64,000 bases of DNA, from positions 1-64,000 of the forward strand of contig JAAYAY010000060.1 in NCBI GenBank assembly GCA_012719125.1, in the 5' to 3' direction. Below, in pieces: positions 19,101 to 30,458 of the stretch. Each line of letters opens with the position of its first letter. The stretch's first letter is position 1. The notes under the pieces were generated by a model, which saw nothing but the letters and a program-made list of their open reading frames with translations, was not told the DNA's origin and did no database searches. The DNA is from Planctomycetaceae bacterium (lineage in GTDB: Bacteria; Planctomycetota; Planctomycetia; Pirellulales; Thermoguttaceae). Position numbers and translations under genes: made by a program.

Positions 19101-19239
19101 CCAGGGGAGCGTTCAGGTCGGGATACACGTCCTTGGGCATCTGCTGGTAGACGACCATCCCGCCGATGGAAACCAGGATGGTCAACAGAAGAACGAGCAA
19201 ACGGTTACGCAAGGCAAGGTCAATGATCGCTCGAATCAC
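16168..19239 (-). CDS. RND efflux pump, CzcA/CusA heavy-metal type
   Basis: The 1023-residue inner-membrane pump has the duplicated RND architecture: TM1 near residue 10, a large porter loop (about 35-330), TM2-6, TM7, a second loop (about 560-860) and TM8-12. KLFGPDLDIL and the PREE segment are HME-RND hallmarks. Two oddities stand out. The TM4 stretch reads GGLAIGIGKMASGSVIMVEN, where CusA has an essential Asp in the position of the serine. The second loop carries HVHPANHSH after CVCRQTG, a possible metal-binding patch. Its substrate is probably a transition metal. It follows the fusion-protein gene by 62 nt in one operon. Confidence 0.9.
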   Translation of the reverse strand: MIRAIIDLALRNRLLVLLLTILVSIGGMVVYQQMPKDVYPDLNAPLVNIITSYHGMAAEDVERLVTYPLESLMNGSPGVTRVRSESTTGESVVTVEFDWGVDVYQARQIVAGKLEILAEQLPAGADRPSMGPVSSRMGEIFEFAVVGDEVDPMELRGVADWTIHYRLLGVEGISFVVNLGGFARQYQVFLKPDMLHHYGITVAEVREAIEDSNRSFSGGIVTKKSQEFLIKGLGRIESIEHIKNTVITTHSDIPVRVEDVADVRVGHKFPRGNAGYNGREAVSVVVQKQYGADTLRVINNVKAFLSNIKRDLPYGVSIAPYYDQSELIHSTLRHVEISMLEGGALVLIVILLFLGNIRASLIAALTTPISVLFALILMKLGGVSLTIMALGGLAIGIGKMASGSVIMVENIYKSFEGGGEKTPLEAAGHGAKEVGTYLFSANLIIVLVFLPLLALEGIAGRMFRPTAFALVAALLGSLVMNVTLQPVLMSYCMGKRDLAKKEQFFVRLATRAYVGVLEASFHMKALVILACIAVLVVGFLAYQELGSEFVPFLDEGAIVASTVMLPETSLEESVRIGKKIEEIFLSFPEVVCVCRQTGMGEETEHVHPANHSHFIMKLKPREERTRGFVELTEAMRRELDEKVAGVVYMFEQPIANKLSEMLTGVEGQISLKLFGPDLDILNAKIGEIHHVMEEIPGVADLQVEQTAGIPLILIDLNRSSLARHGIHVGDVADLIETALNGAEATDVREGERLTSVLVRLPEKYRLSVDEISNLLVDTPVGRQIPLAELADIKQGEGPQTIFRESLTRRKIILCNVIGRDVGSFVDEATKRISQSVDLPKGYHFAFGGQFESQQKTMRQLMWMMLIVGLSVLVVLFASLGSLRQSFLLLLNVPITLAGGIVALYLTGQTLNVSSIIGFIALFGIALQNGVVLVGKINDLRKQGLGLHEAVIQGAANRFRPILMTELILILGVLPLALGTSSGSELHRPLAVVYIGGFVVAIFFEQIVLPILYEMFTRMAPERT

Positions 19240-19301
19240 AATGGTGTCTCCTCTGGGGGCGGCGCTGCATTTCGCCGGCAGTGGCCATCAGCACACAGCG
19301 T

Positions 19302-20483
19302 TCAGTGCGTGTGACCCGCTTGAAGTGCCTCGCTGAGCAAGACCGACCGAAGTTGGTAATTACCCACGGTGGCGACCTTCTCTCCCACGTCCAGCCCTTC
19401 GAGAATCTGCCGATTAGGTCCGTCGATTGCACCCGATTTCACCTCGCGCCGCTCGAATCCGTCGCCCGTTTGAACAAAGACGATTGTCGAGATTCCGTCC
19501 TGCAGGATCGCCTCGTCGGGAACCACGAGCGTTGTGCACTCTCCATTGAGAAGGACGCTGATGTCGGCGAACATCCCCGGTTTCAGGACGCTGTCAGCAT
19601 TGGCAACTTCAGCCCGGACCGTGATGGTACGAGTCTCGTCGTCCACCAGTGTGCCGATGTAACTCACTTCGCCGGGAAATACCTTCTCCGGATAGGCCGG
19701 AACCGTGATTTCCACTTTCTGGCCGATCTTGACCTTGGCAATATCCTTTTCGTAGATCTCGGCATCCACGCAAAGGACCGTTGTATCGATGATCTTGAGA
19801 ATCTCGGTGGATGCATCCACGAATGCTCCCAAAACGGCCTCGTTGTTCACAATCCTGCCAGTGATTGGGGCGAAGAGAGTAATCTGAGGGCTGATCTGAT
19901 GGGTCTTAGCGATTTCCTCGACCTGGTCTTCGTTGAACCCCAGGACGTGAAGCGTTTTTTCTGCCGCTTCCGTGTTCGACTGAGCGATCTTGAAGGCGGC
20001 CTCGGCTGCCACAAAGTTCTTCTGTAGTCCGATTTCCTGCTCCATCAAATGCTGTTCGCGACCGAGGTTCAGGCGGGCAAGTTCCAGATCGGCCAGCGCT
20101 TTGTAGAATTCGCTCTTGGCTTCACCAACTTCGTGACTCTCCAGCGTGACGAGTGGCTGGCCCGCCTCAACCCAGTCGCCCACCGCTACGTGCACCTTGC
20201 CCACACGTCCCGAAAAGGCGTGGCTGACAATCGCCGTCCGGCATTTAGGGGCCAATACCTTTCCCATGGCCTTCAAGAGCGACTTGCACTCCCGGCGGCT
20301 CGCTTCCGCGGTCTCCAGTTCCGCAAATTCGCTCTGAGCGTCGCTCAGACGAACGTTGTCTGCATCGGCCGTCGCGGAGAACTGACTCTCGTGGTCGTGA
20401 TCGTGCCCAGATGGTTGTCCATTCCGCTGACATCCCGCAGCAACTGCTGCAACAGCGACCAACGCCAAGGCATATCGAAACAT
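19302..20483 (-). CDS. Membrane-fusion lipoprotein of the RND pump (CzcB/CusB-like)
   Basis: The 393-residue product starts at an ATG preceded by GGTGAGGA, preferred over an upstream ATG at 20507. A lipoprotein signal ends in VAAGC, so it is anchored in a membrane. A His-rich segment (SGHDHDHES) directly after the lipid site could bind metal. Then come a barrel-sandwich/lipoyl half, a helical hairpin (ALADLELARLNLGREQHL to AAEAAFKIAQSN), the second half-motif and a beta-barrel domain. It bridges the pump and the outer-membrane channel. Metal-responsive regulators are not visible nearby. Confidence 0.9.
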   Translation of the reverse strand: MFRYALALVAVAAVAAGCQRNGQPSGHDHDHESQFSATADADNVRLSDAQSEFAELETAEASRRECKSLLKAMGKVLAPKCRTAIVSHAFSGRVGKVHVAVGDWVEAGQPLVTLESHEVGEAKSEFYKALADLELARLNLGREQHLMEQEIGLQKNFVAAEAAFKIAQSNTEAAEKTLHVLGFNEDQVEEIAKTHQISPQITLFAPITGRIVNNEAVLGAFVDASTEILKIIDTTVLCVDAEIYEKDIAKVKIGQKVEITVPAYPEKVFPGEVSYIGTLVDDETRTITVRAEVANADSVLKPGMFADISVLLNGECTTLVVPDEAILQDGISTIVFVQTGDGFERREVKSGAIDGPNRQILEGLDVGEKVATVGNYQLRSVLLSEALQAGHTH

Positions 20484-20551
20484 CGGATTCCTCACCAAGT
20501 CGGGCACGCGAACGAGAGAACACCGCCGAACAACGGGTGGCCAAAACCCCT

Positions 20552-20580
20552 ATCATACTCTCCCGCCCGGAAGGCTCCAA
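20552..20580 (-). promoter_or_regulatory. Probable promoter of the efflux operon
   Basis: On the minus strand TTGGAG (20580-20575) and TATGAT (20557-20552) are 17 bases apart, with the start codon about 69 nt further on. The match to sigma-70 consensus is moderate. No obvious dyad for a MerR-type regulator overlaps the spacer. Confidence 0.45.
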
Positions 20581-20746
20581 CAACACCCCCGCTGTCGGGC
20601 CAGAAGCACCGTATTCCCGATGCTGCGGCGCGGTACAGCGGCTCACCCGCTGGAGTCCATCGCAAAGCGTTGGCGGCGGGATTGAGATTTGTTCAGATGC
20701 TGGAGGAGGGCTGCTGCGTTGACGTCGTCTCGCATGGAATGGACTC

Positions 20747-20839
20747 TCACCTCGCGCGATGTGGCAATGTCCAATCTTCAACCCGCAGGCCGGGAATTCG
20801 CTCGAAGTCGACCGTGTTCGGTATCCGGAAAGACCACAT
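20747..20839 (-). pseudogene. 3' remnant of a VapC (PIN-domain) toxin gene
   Basis: The 30-codon frame encodes NTVDFERIPGLRVEDW, the characteristic C-terminal end of VapC-type PIN ribonucleases (usually NTRxFxRIPGLxVEDW). The catalytic acidic residues normally found in the first 100 residues are missing. It begins six bases after the stop of the orphan antitoxin-like gene, exactly where the toxin of that pair is expected, so a deletion seems to have removed about three quarters of the toxin. It is unlikely to be functional. Confidence 0.65.
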
Positions 20840-20844
20840 TCAAT

Positions 20845-21057
20845 TCAGGCTCCTTCTGCGGCCTTACCGGAGGTATTGTTCTCTGCCTGCCGGAATTCAC
20901 GGCCCAGTCGCAATACCTCTTGAAACTCAGGCCATGGGGCCATAGACCCCGCGACTTGATCCAGCCAAGTACGCGGCTTGGCCAGCCTCTCCAGTTGACG
21001 TTTCACAGCCTGGAGTTCGGCTTCAAGAGCGGATAAGCGTTCTTCCATGGTTGACAT
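20845..21057 (-). CDS. Small coiled-coil protein, candidate orphan antitoxin
   Basis: The 70-residue product starts MSTMEERLSALEAELQAVK with an AGGAG site 11 bases upstream. The first 25 residues form a heptad coiled coil, and the rest (PRTWLDQVAGSM, EFQEVLRLGREFR) is short and charged. Small proteins of this layout are found next to PIN toxins in planctomycetes and cyanobacteria. The vapC tail immediately downstream supports an antitoxin role, now without its toxin. No DNA-binding fold is recognisable. Confidence 0.65.
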   Translation of the reverse strand: MSTMEERLSALEAELQAVKRQLERLAKPRTWLDQVAGSMAPWPEFQEVLRLGREFRQAENNTSGKAAEGA

Positions 21058-21367
21058 GACTGCTTGCTCCTGGACATCCTCCGGCCTCCCATCGCCGCGC
21101 ACGCGACTGGACGCCGCACGTCATCAAGAACCATATGTCTGCGCCGCTCAACCTACGATCTCGCACAGACAAGCCAAACAGGTGTGCTGCAGACACAGGT
21201 ATCCCATCTTCGGGCGTGCGAAGGAGGCTGCCCTCACATCAAGAAGCCTCCCTCCCACCAGTCGAAGAATTAGACGGACCGAGCTACTCCTGCTACGTGA
21301 ACTGAGACCGCGCAACCAACTGAAGCAATGGTGGTCAGGAGTATCATCTCGTTCGACGCAGCCAACC
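21058..21367. other. Intergenic region without a recognised gene
   Basis: About 310 nt between the antitoxin-like gene and the broken nuclease gene. No supported ORF, tRNA or terminator is seen. It may hold further decayed sequence of the toxin-antitoxin cluster. Confidence 0.5.
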
Positions 21368-21918
21368 TCAGTAGATTCGCTTCCATCTATTGAACGCGCG
21401 GACATCTTGCGCTGAGAGTGCGAACCATTCCCCCTCCTTGCGTTTGCTGGCGAACCGCATGTGCCAATAGGCCTCAACGCCGACCGGATCATCGGTCTTG
21501 ATGTAATGAAGCGGTTGCAGCTTTTCCGGAAGTTGAATTCCGATCTCACCTTCGCGCCGTAGTGGATTGTTCGTCCGGCCGATCTTGTACTCGCGTCGCG
21601 AGCCGTGCTTCAGCAAATAGAAAATCTGAATTCTGCTTTCGAGCAAGCAGTATGTCGCCTTCGACCGGAACACGACCGAGTTGGCGCGTAAGCAAGACGA
21701 GTTGCTGAAGAAGAAGTTCGCCATCATAGGCCACGGACATGCGATTCGGCGTGCATCCAGCTTCCTGAACCGCATCACTCCAACGCGTTCAAAACTGGCC
21801 ATACCAGTCATTAGTAGCTGATTCCCGTCTCCTCCGTGAAACGCCGCCAGCCGAGTGCTATACCATCGTTTGCCGCTGCCGTTCGCCGGATTTCGTCGAT
21901 GATATGCTGTCTGTCCAT
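21368..21918 (-). pseudogene. Broken GIY-YIG/MUG113-type nuclease gene
   Basis: Pieces of one protein lie in order in different frames. From the ATG at 21918 the frame reads MDRQHIIDEIRRTAAANDG and on to FTEETGISY, then hits a stop. One base out of frame it continues NDWYGQF, a TGA where Trp is expected, then TRWSDAVQEAGCTPNRMS and LLTRQLGRVPVEGDILLARK. A gap removing the middle part follows, after which a further frame gives FYLLKHGSRREYKIGRTNNP and EAYWHMRFASKRKEGEWF to the end. That last part is the GIY-YIG-like MUG113 domain (PF13455). The lesions are a one-base insertion, a nonsense change and an internal deletion. An alternative ATG at 21960 is in frame and overlaps the hicA stop. Confidence 0.8.
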
Positions 21919-21956
21919 TTGCTCTGCGACGTTGTATCTCTCACGGAGGAAGCGAC

Positions 21957-22181
21957 TCATTGAGCGGCTTTCGCGAACCCCTCAACAGTCAGTCCGGCCG
22001 AACGAATCAGGCTCCGCAGCGTACCCGAGGCAACCTCCTTGTGGTCAGGAACCGAGAGCGTTGCCTGGTGGCCCTCCCGAACCAGGATGATGTGGCTGCC
22101 GCTCTGGCGAGCCTTTTCCCAGCCCAGTGACTCAAACACTCGGACCACTTCCCGACCGCTCAATCGTGGCAACCGGGGCAT
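21957..22181 (-). CDS. hicA: HicA mRNA-interferase toxin
   Basis: The 74-residue product has the double-stranded-RNA-binding-like HicA fold: LSGREVVRVFESLGW, the catalytic histidine in GSHIILVREG, then VPDHKEVASGTLRSLIRSAGL. Family members cleave mRNA when free of HicB. The start at 22181 is chosen because it overlaps the hicB stop by one base (TGATG). The length and catalytic residue are intact, so it is probably active. A longer in-frame start exists but would run far into hicB. Confidence 0.9.
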   Translation of the reverse strand: MPRLPRLSGREVVRVFESLGWEKARQSGSHIILVREGHQATLSVPDHKEVASGTLRSLIRSAGLTVEGFAKAAQ

Positions 22182-22387
22182 CAGGCCAGCACCTCCACCT
22201 GGTGCGTTTCGATCGTCAAGGGCATCCCGCGTTCCGAACGGACTGCCAGGCATGCGGCAATGGCATCCTTGACATTCTCCAGAGCCTCGTCCTTGGTGGC
22301 CCCCTGACTAACGCAGCCTGGAATCGACGGGCACTCGACCACCCACGTCCCATCCTCATCTCGATCAATAGTAACAATGAACTTCAC
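22181..22387 (-). CDS. hicB: HicB antitoxin
   Basis: The 68-residue product is the short HicB form: a partial RNase-H-like fold with FIVTIDRDEDGTWVVECP, IPGCVSQGATKDEALENV and KDAIAACL, with no C-terminal DNA-binding helix-turn-helix or ribbon-helix-helix. The start is a GTG at 22387 with GGGAGG upstream; the frame remains open further 5'. It precedes and overlaps hicA, the less common antitoxin-first order. It neutralises HicA by covering its active site. Confidence 0.88.
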   Translation of the reverse strand: MKFIVTIDRDEDGTWVVECPSIPGCVSQGATKDEALENVKDAIAACLAVRSERGMPLTIETHQVEVLA

Positions 22388-22502
22388 TGGAAGGGCCTCC
22401 CGTAAGAAGGTGGCGTTGCAGGCCAAATCACCGCAAGTCGAATTCTACCCGCTGTTTGCCGGTCTGTCACGCTGCCTCGGATCGGTTATTGCCTGCCGGC
22501 CC

Positions 22503-26222
<3,720 letters not shown>

Positions 26223-26380
26223 GAGCACAAACCCTTCTCCACTAACGCATTACGAGGCATGTTTTTGACGGTCCTAAGAAAAACGGGACCCGCTGGAGGC
26301 CCCCGTACGTATCTTCTGGGGAGTGCACTGCCCGGTCGTCATTCGGGTGCGTGGGCTCCCTCATGCATTTCTGTAATTCT

Positions 26381-26410
26381 ACCGGGGGGATCGCCAAAAG
26401 CACCCCCGGT
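26381..26410. other. GC-rich hairpin between divergent metH and secretin-like genes
   Basis: ACCGGGGG (26381-26388) pairs with CCCCCGGT (26403-26410) around a 14-nt loop. It lies in the metH leader, about 160 nt before its start, with no T-run. It may be an attenuator or part of a structured leader. Confidence 0.45.
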
Positions 26411-26501
26411 TCGGAGATGCTGTTTGGAAGACTGCGACACACCATCGCGTATGAATCGTCCTGGAGACGGTTTCGGCGGGCACGAAAGTGTTTGAAAACG
26501 A

Positions 26502-26530
26502 TTGTGCTCACCCTGGTCAGGTGGGATAAT
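26502..26530 (+). promoter_or_regulatory. Probable promoter of the secretin-like gene
   Basis: TTGTGC (26502-26507) and GATAAT (26525-26530) are separated by 17 bases. Transcription would begin about 150 nt before the ATG. The match to sigma-70 consensus is moderate. Confidence 0.45.
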
Positions 26531-26684
26531 AGGCCGTGACGCAGTAATGGGGTATGGCTGCGTGTGCATGCCGTGCGGGTGTAGCAGATTGCGAGATTGC
26601 CCGCTCGTCCGATTCTCTGGGGTAATGGTCGGTCACGGCAATGGCGGAAACAGGCAGAAAGGCAGTATTGTTGGGGGTTTTGTG

Positions 26685-29600
26685 ATGTTCTTTGGACAAC
26701 AACGGACGGTGGTGGTAGCCGGCGCAGTTCTGATCGGGTTGCTGAGCGGTGAACTCTACGGACAGTATGCGCAGCAAGCGGCTCCAGCGACGGTTACGGT
26801 TGAGGTTGGTCCCAACGGCCCGGTAATCATGAAGGACGGGGTCCCGCAGCCCATGCCACCTGGGGCGGTGAGGATGATGCCAGGTGGCGGCCCGCCAGGG
26901 ACTCCGGGAGGGCCCCCTCCTGGTATCGTGCCCGCTCCTGGTGGTCCCCCCAAACCGGAAGAAGACAAGAAGGGCGAGGGCGAGAAAAAACCGGATTCTG
27001 ACAAGTCGCAGAAAAAGGACGAGAAAAAAGAGGGAGACGACAAGGGCACGGGGGCGACGAAACGTCCCACGGAGCCCCCGGAGCCGCCCGACCCGGAAGT
27101 GCTCAGAATCCGCCCCGACGCAGACGGGAAGGTAAGCTTCAACTTCAAAGGTCATTCCTGGCCCAGCGTCACGGAATGGATCGCCGACATCTCTGGCATG
27201 AGCCTCGACTGGCAGGAATTGCCGGAAGGCTACCTCAATCTGATCACGCAGAAGAAGTTCGACGTCGCCGAGGCCCGCGATCTGATCAACCGGCATCTGC
27301 TGGCTCGCGGTTACACGATGCTGATTCAGGACGACGTCATCTCGGTCTTCAAGATCGACTCGATCAACCCCGGCATGGTGCCGCGGGTGGAACCGAAGCA
27401 ACTGGCCGATCAACAGCCCTATCAGTTCGTGAAGGTCTCGTTTCCGCTCGATTGGCTCCTGGCTTCCGACGCGGCCGAGGAACTCAAGCCGATGATCAGC
27501 CCCAACGGCAAGCTCACCGCCCTGGAGGCGACTAACCGGCTCGAGGCGATGGATGCCGTCGTCAATCTGCAGCAGGTTTACGAGGTGCTCAAGCAGGAGC
27601 AGTCGGACTCGGGTCAGGAGCGGCTGGTCCGCGAGTTCCCCCTCAAACACACTTCGGCCAAGGAGGTGGTGGAACATCTAAACACGCTGCTGGGGATCGA
27701 ATCCAAGAAAGGTGGGCCGAGTATGCCCATGAACCCCCAGCAGATGGAGGAGATGAAACGCCAGGCCCAGATGCAGGCGGAAATGGCCAAGAACGCCGGG
27801 AAAGGAGGCCCGTCTCCAAAACCCAAGGCCGAGGTTTACCTGCTCTCGAACGAACGAAAAAACAGCGTCGTTGTGAACGCGCCGCCGGACAAGATGGCGG
27901 TGATCGCCCAGGCCATCGAGATTCTCGACGTTTCCACCATACCCGACGAGTCGATCGTTGAGAACATCAACCGGATCCAGGTCTACCGGCTGGAAAATGC
28001 CGCCCCCGAAGCTGTGGTCAAGATGATTCAGGACATGGGATCGCTTGACTACACCTCTCATCTCGAGGTGGACAAGGAGAACAACGCCATCATCGCCTCG
28101 GCGACTCTGGTCGATCATGTGACGATTCGTACCCTCGTCGACCGACTGGATCGGGGCGGGCGACAATCGGTCATCCTGCCGTTGGACGATCTTCGCGCGG
28201 AGATGGTGGTCAAGCAGATTGACTTCCTTATGGGAGGGGCAGAAGAAGCCGGCCAGGACGCACGCAGCAGCAGCAGCAACCGGGAATTCAACCCCTTCGA
28301 TCCGTTCGGGCGTTCCTTCTCCCGGTCCCGGAGTTCCCAGCCGTCGGGACACGAAGACAAATTCCGCGTCAACGCCGATGTGAAGAACAACGCCCTGGTC
28401 TTGTGGTGCAACGAGTTCGAGTTGAGAAAGGTTGAAGATCTGCTCGAACAGCTTCGGGCGATTCCCGAATCGGACAGTGGCGTGTTCGAGGTGCGCGTCT
28501 ATCGGCTGAACACGCTCGACCCCGAGCCGCTCGTGTCCACGCTGGAAGATATGGACGCGCTTGGCGTCCATGCCAGCCTGAAGGCCGACAAGGAGAGCAA
28601 ATCGATCGTGGCCTATGCCACCGGCCCGGACCACGAGAAGATCCAGCAGTTGATCGACCGGCTCGACTCCAGCGGCCGTAAGTTCGAGGTCGTCCAGCTC
28701 CGCCGGCTTCAGGCCGATTACGTGGCAGGCACCATCGAGTTCATGATGGACGCCGGAGAGAAGGAGCAGCAGAGTTCCAGCCGCTATTACTGGGACTATT
28801 ACTCCCGAGGCCGGAGCAACGAGGACGAAGACAAGAGCGGGTTCAAGATCGAGGCCGACGTCGAAAGCAACCGCCTTCTCCTTCTGGCCAATGAGACCGA
28901 GATGAAGGAGGTCATGAACCTCCTGGTGAAACTCGGCGAGATTCCGGCGGACGAGGCCGACTTGTCGAAAGTCCGCATTATCGACACCCTGCCGGGGCCC
29001 GAACTCGAAGAGTTGTTGCGGCAGATCGAGAAGGCCTGGCCTTCGATGGCGCCCAACCCGTTGCTGCTCCCAGAGAAACCCGATGAGGAAGAGGAGAAGA
29101 CGGGGGAACCGGAACAATCGAAGCCGCCGCGCCCGAGCACGGCGGCAGCGTCGCCGACCAACCCCACGATCCGCTTCGCCCAACACGAGACGACCGGCGA
29201 TTCCCCCTCTATGAAGGGCTCCGCCGAATCGGCCTCTGCGGCTGCGGGTGAGCCGTCGCCGACGGACGGTTCCACCTCCGTGTCCGGCGAGCCTGCTGCG
29301 GCCGAAGAGCAGGCTGCCGGCGGATCGAATGGGGGGAGCGATGCCGGCACGGCAACTAGCGTCTCCGCCCCGGGCAAGGCCCCGGTGAGCATCAGCGTGC
29401 GTCCCGACGGCCGGCTGCTGATTTCGTCGGACGACACGCAGGCGTTGGATCGCCTGGAGGAACTCCTGACGAACCTGGCGCCCGAGCGGCCCGACTATCA
29501 TCTTTTCCGGCTGAAATACGCCTACGCCTCGTCCGTCGTTTACAACTTGGAGGATGTCTTCGAAGACAAGAAGGAGGAGCCCTCCGGTCGCGGCCGAACC

Positions 29601-30317
29601 TACTACTTCTACGACTACTACGGGAGTGACAGCACCAAGGAGAAAGGCCAGAAGTTCCGTCTATCGCAACGGCGGCCGCTGAAGTTCATCTCGGACTTCG
29701 ACTCCAATTCCATCCTCGTCCAGAATGCGGATCCGGAACAACTGAAGATCATCGGCGAGTTGATCGAGTTCTACGACCAGCCTGCCCCTCCCGACTCCCA
29801 ATCGGTCCGCAAGACAGAGATCGTCAAGGTCAAGTTCTCAAAGGCCTCGGTGATTGCCGAAACGGTCAAGGAGGTCTACCGCGATCTGCTCAGCGCCAAT
29901 GACAAGGCCCTGGCCAGCGGGCAACAGAAGCAGATGCCGGAGCGAAATTTCACCTACGTTTTCGACTACGACAGCGGCGGTTCAGGCGATTCGGAGGAGC
30001 GCAAGACGCCGTCATTCAAAGGGCTGCTCTCGCTGGGCGTCGACGATCTCTCCAACACGCTCATCGTCTCCGCTCCGGCCTTCTTCATCACCGACGTACT
30101 CAAGGTCATCGAGGATTTGGACCAGGCGGCCGAGCCCACGACCGAAACGGTCGAAGTGGTTTCGCTGGGCGAAGGCGTCAGCGCAACGGAGCTTCAGAAG
30201 ACGCTCATGAAGGTTCTCCAGCAGCGATCGGCCGGCAAGACGGGCGAGAATGCCAAACCGCAGCAGCAGAGACCGCCGGGGCAAGGCCCGGGCCCCGGCG
30301 GCCCCGGACGGCGTTGA
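26685..30317 (+). CDS. Giant secretin N-domain repeat protein lacking a pore domain
   Basis: The 1210-residue product starts MFFGQQRTVVVAGAVLIG, a signal peptide. A Pro/Gly-rich and then Lys/Glu-rich linker runs to about 145. An N0/STN-like domain (about 150-230) has IADISGMSLDWQ. Then come about eight N1/NolW-type modules starting near residues 244, 314, 431, 496, 600, 667, 939 and 1043, each with a strand such as VYRLENAAPEAVVKMI and a closing LVDRLD helix. Between 780 and 900 is a low-complexity Ser/Ala/Gly linker. It ends in a Pro/Gly tail with no secretin beta-barrel. Secretin N domains form periplasmic rings, so a scaffold or collar role in the cell envelope is likely. An upstream in-frame ATG at about 26625 is less plausible. 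Confidence 0.8.
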   Translation: MFFGQQRTVVVAGAVLIGLLSGELYGQYAQQAAPATVTVEVGPNGPVIMKDGVPQPMPPGAVRMMPGGGPPGTPGGPPPGIVPAPGGPPKPEEDKKGEGEKKPDSDKSQKKDEKKEGDDKGTGATKRPTEPPEPPDPEVLRIRPDADGKVSFNFKGHSWPSVTEWIADISGMSLDWQELPEGYLNLITQKKFDVAEARDLINRHLLARGYTMLIQDDVISVFKIDSINPGMVPRVEPKQLADQQPYQFVKVSFPLDWLLASDAAEELKPMISPNGKLTALEATNRLEAMDAVVNLQQVYEVLKQEQSDSGQERLVREFPLKHTSAKEVVEHLNTLLGIESKKGGPSMPMNPQQMEEMKRQAQMQAEMAKNAGKGGPSPKPKAEVYLLSNERKNSVVVNAPPDKMAVIAQAIEILDVSTIPDESIVENINRIQVYRLENAAPEAVVKMIQDMGSLDYTSHLEVDKENNAIIASATLVDHVTIRTLVDRLDRGGRQSVILPLDDLRAEMVVKQIDFLMGGAEEAGQDARSSSSNREFNPFDPFGRSFSRSRSSQPSGHEDKFRVNADVKNNALVLWCNEFELRKVEDLLEQLRAIPESDSGVFEVRVYRLNTLDPEPLVSTLEDMDALGVHASLKADKESKSIVAYATGPDHEKIQQLIDRLDSSGRKFEVVQLRRLQADYVAGTIEFMMDAGEKEQQSSSRYYWDYYSRGRSNEDEDKSGFKIEADVESNRLLLLANETEMKEVMNLLVKLGEIPADEADLSKVRIIDTLPGPELEELLRQIEKAWPSMAPNPLLLPEKPDEEEEKTGEPEQSKPPRPSTAAASPTNPTIRFAQHETTGDSPSMKGSAESASAAAGEPSPTDGSTSVSGEPAAAEEQAAGGSNGGSDAGTATSVSAPGKAPVSISVRPDGRLLISSDDTQALDRLEELLTNLAPERPDYHLFRLKYAYASSVVYNLEDVFEDKKEEPSGRGRTYYFYDYYGSDSTKEKGQKFRLSQRRPLKFISDFDSNSILVQNADPEQLKIIGELIEFYDQPAPPDSQSVRKTEIVKVKFSKASVIAETVKEVYRDLLSANDKALASGQQKQMPERNFTYVFDYDSGGSGDSEERKTPSFKGLLSLGVDDLSNTLIVSAPAFFITDVLKVIEDLDQAAEPTTETVEVVSLGEGVSATELQKTLMKVLQQRSAGKTGENAKPQQQRPPGQGPGPGGPGRR

Positions 30318-30458
30318 CGGCCGCGCCGAGCTTGTTAACCCTCTGAACGCATCCGGAAAATCGTCCTCAATGGGGAGTTGCACGAAAACGGGCGTCTCGG
30401 CGACAATGGCGGGTTGACCGATGGCCCTGTCGATTCGCTAATCCCCGCAGGAGACGAG

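Noticed and set aside
26223-26500. Cobalamin or SAM riboswitch before metH
   Set aside because: No B12-box or SAM-I core sequence is seen; only a GC-rich hairpin is present.
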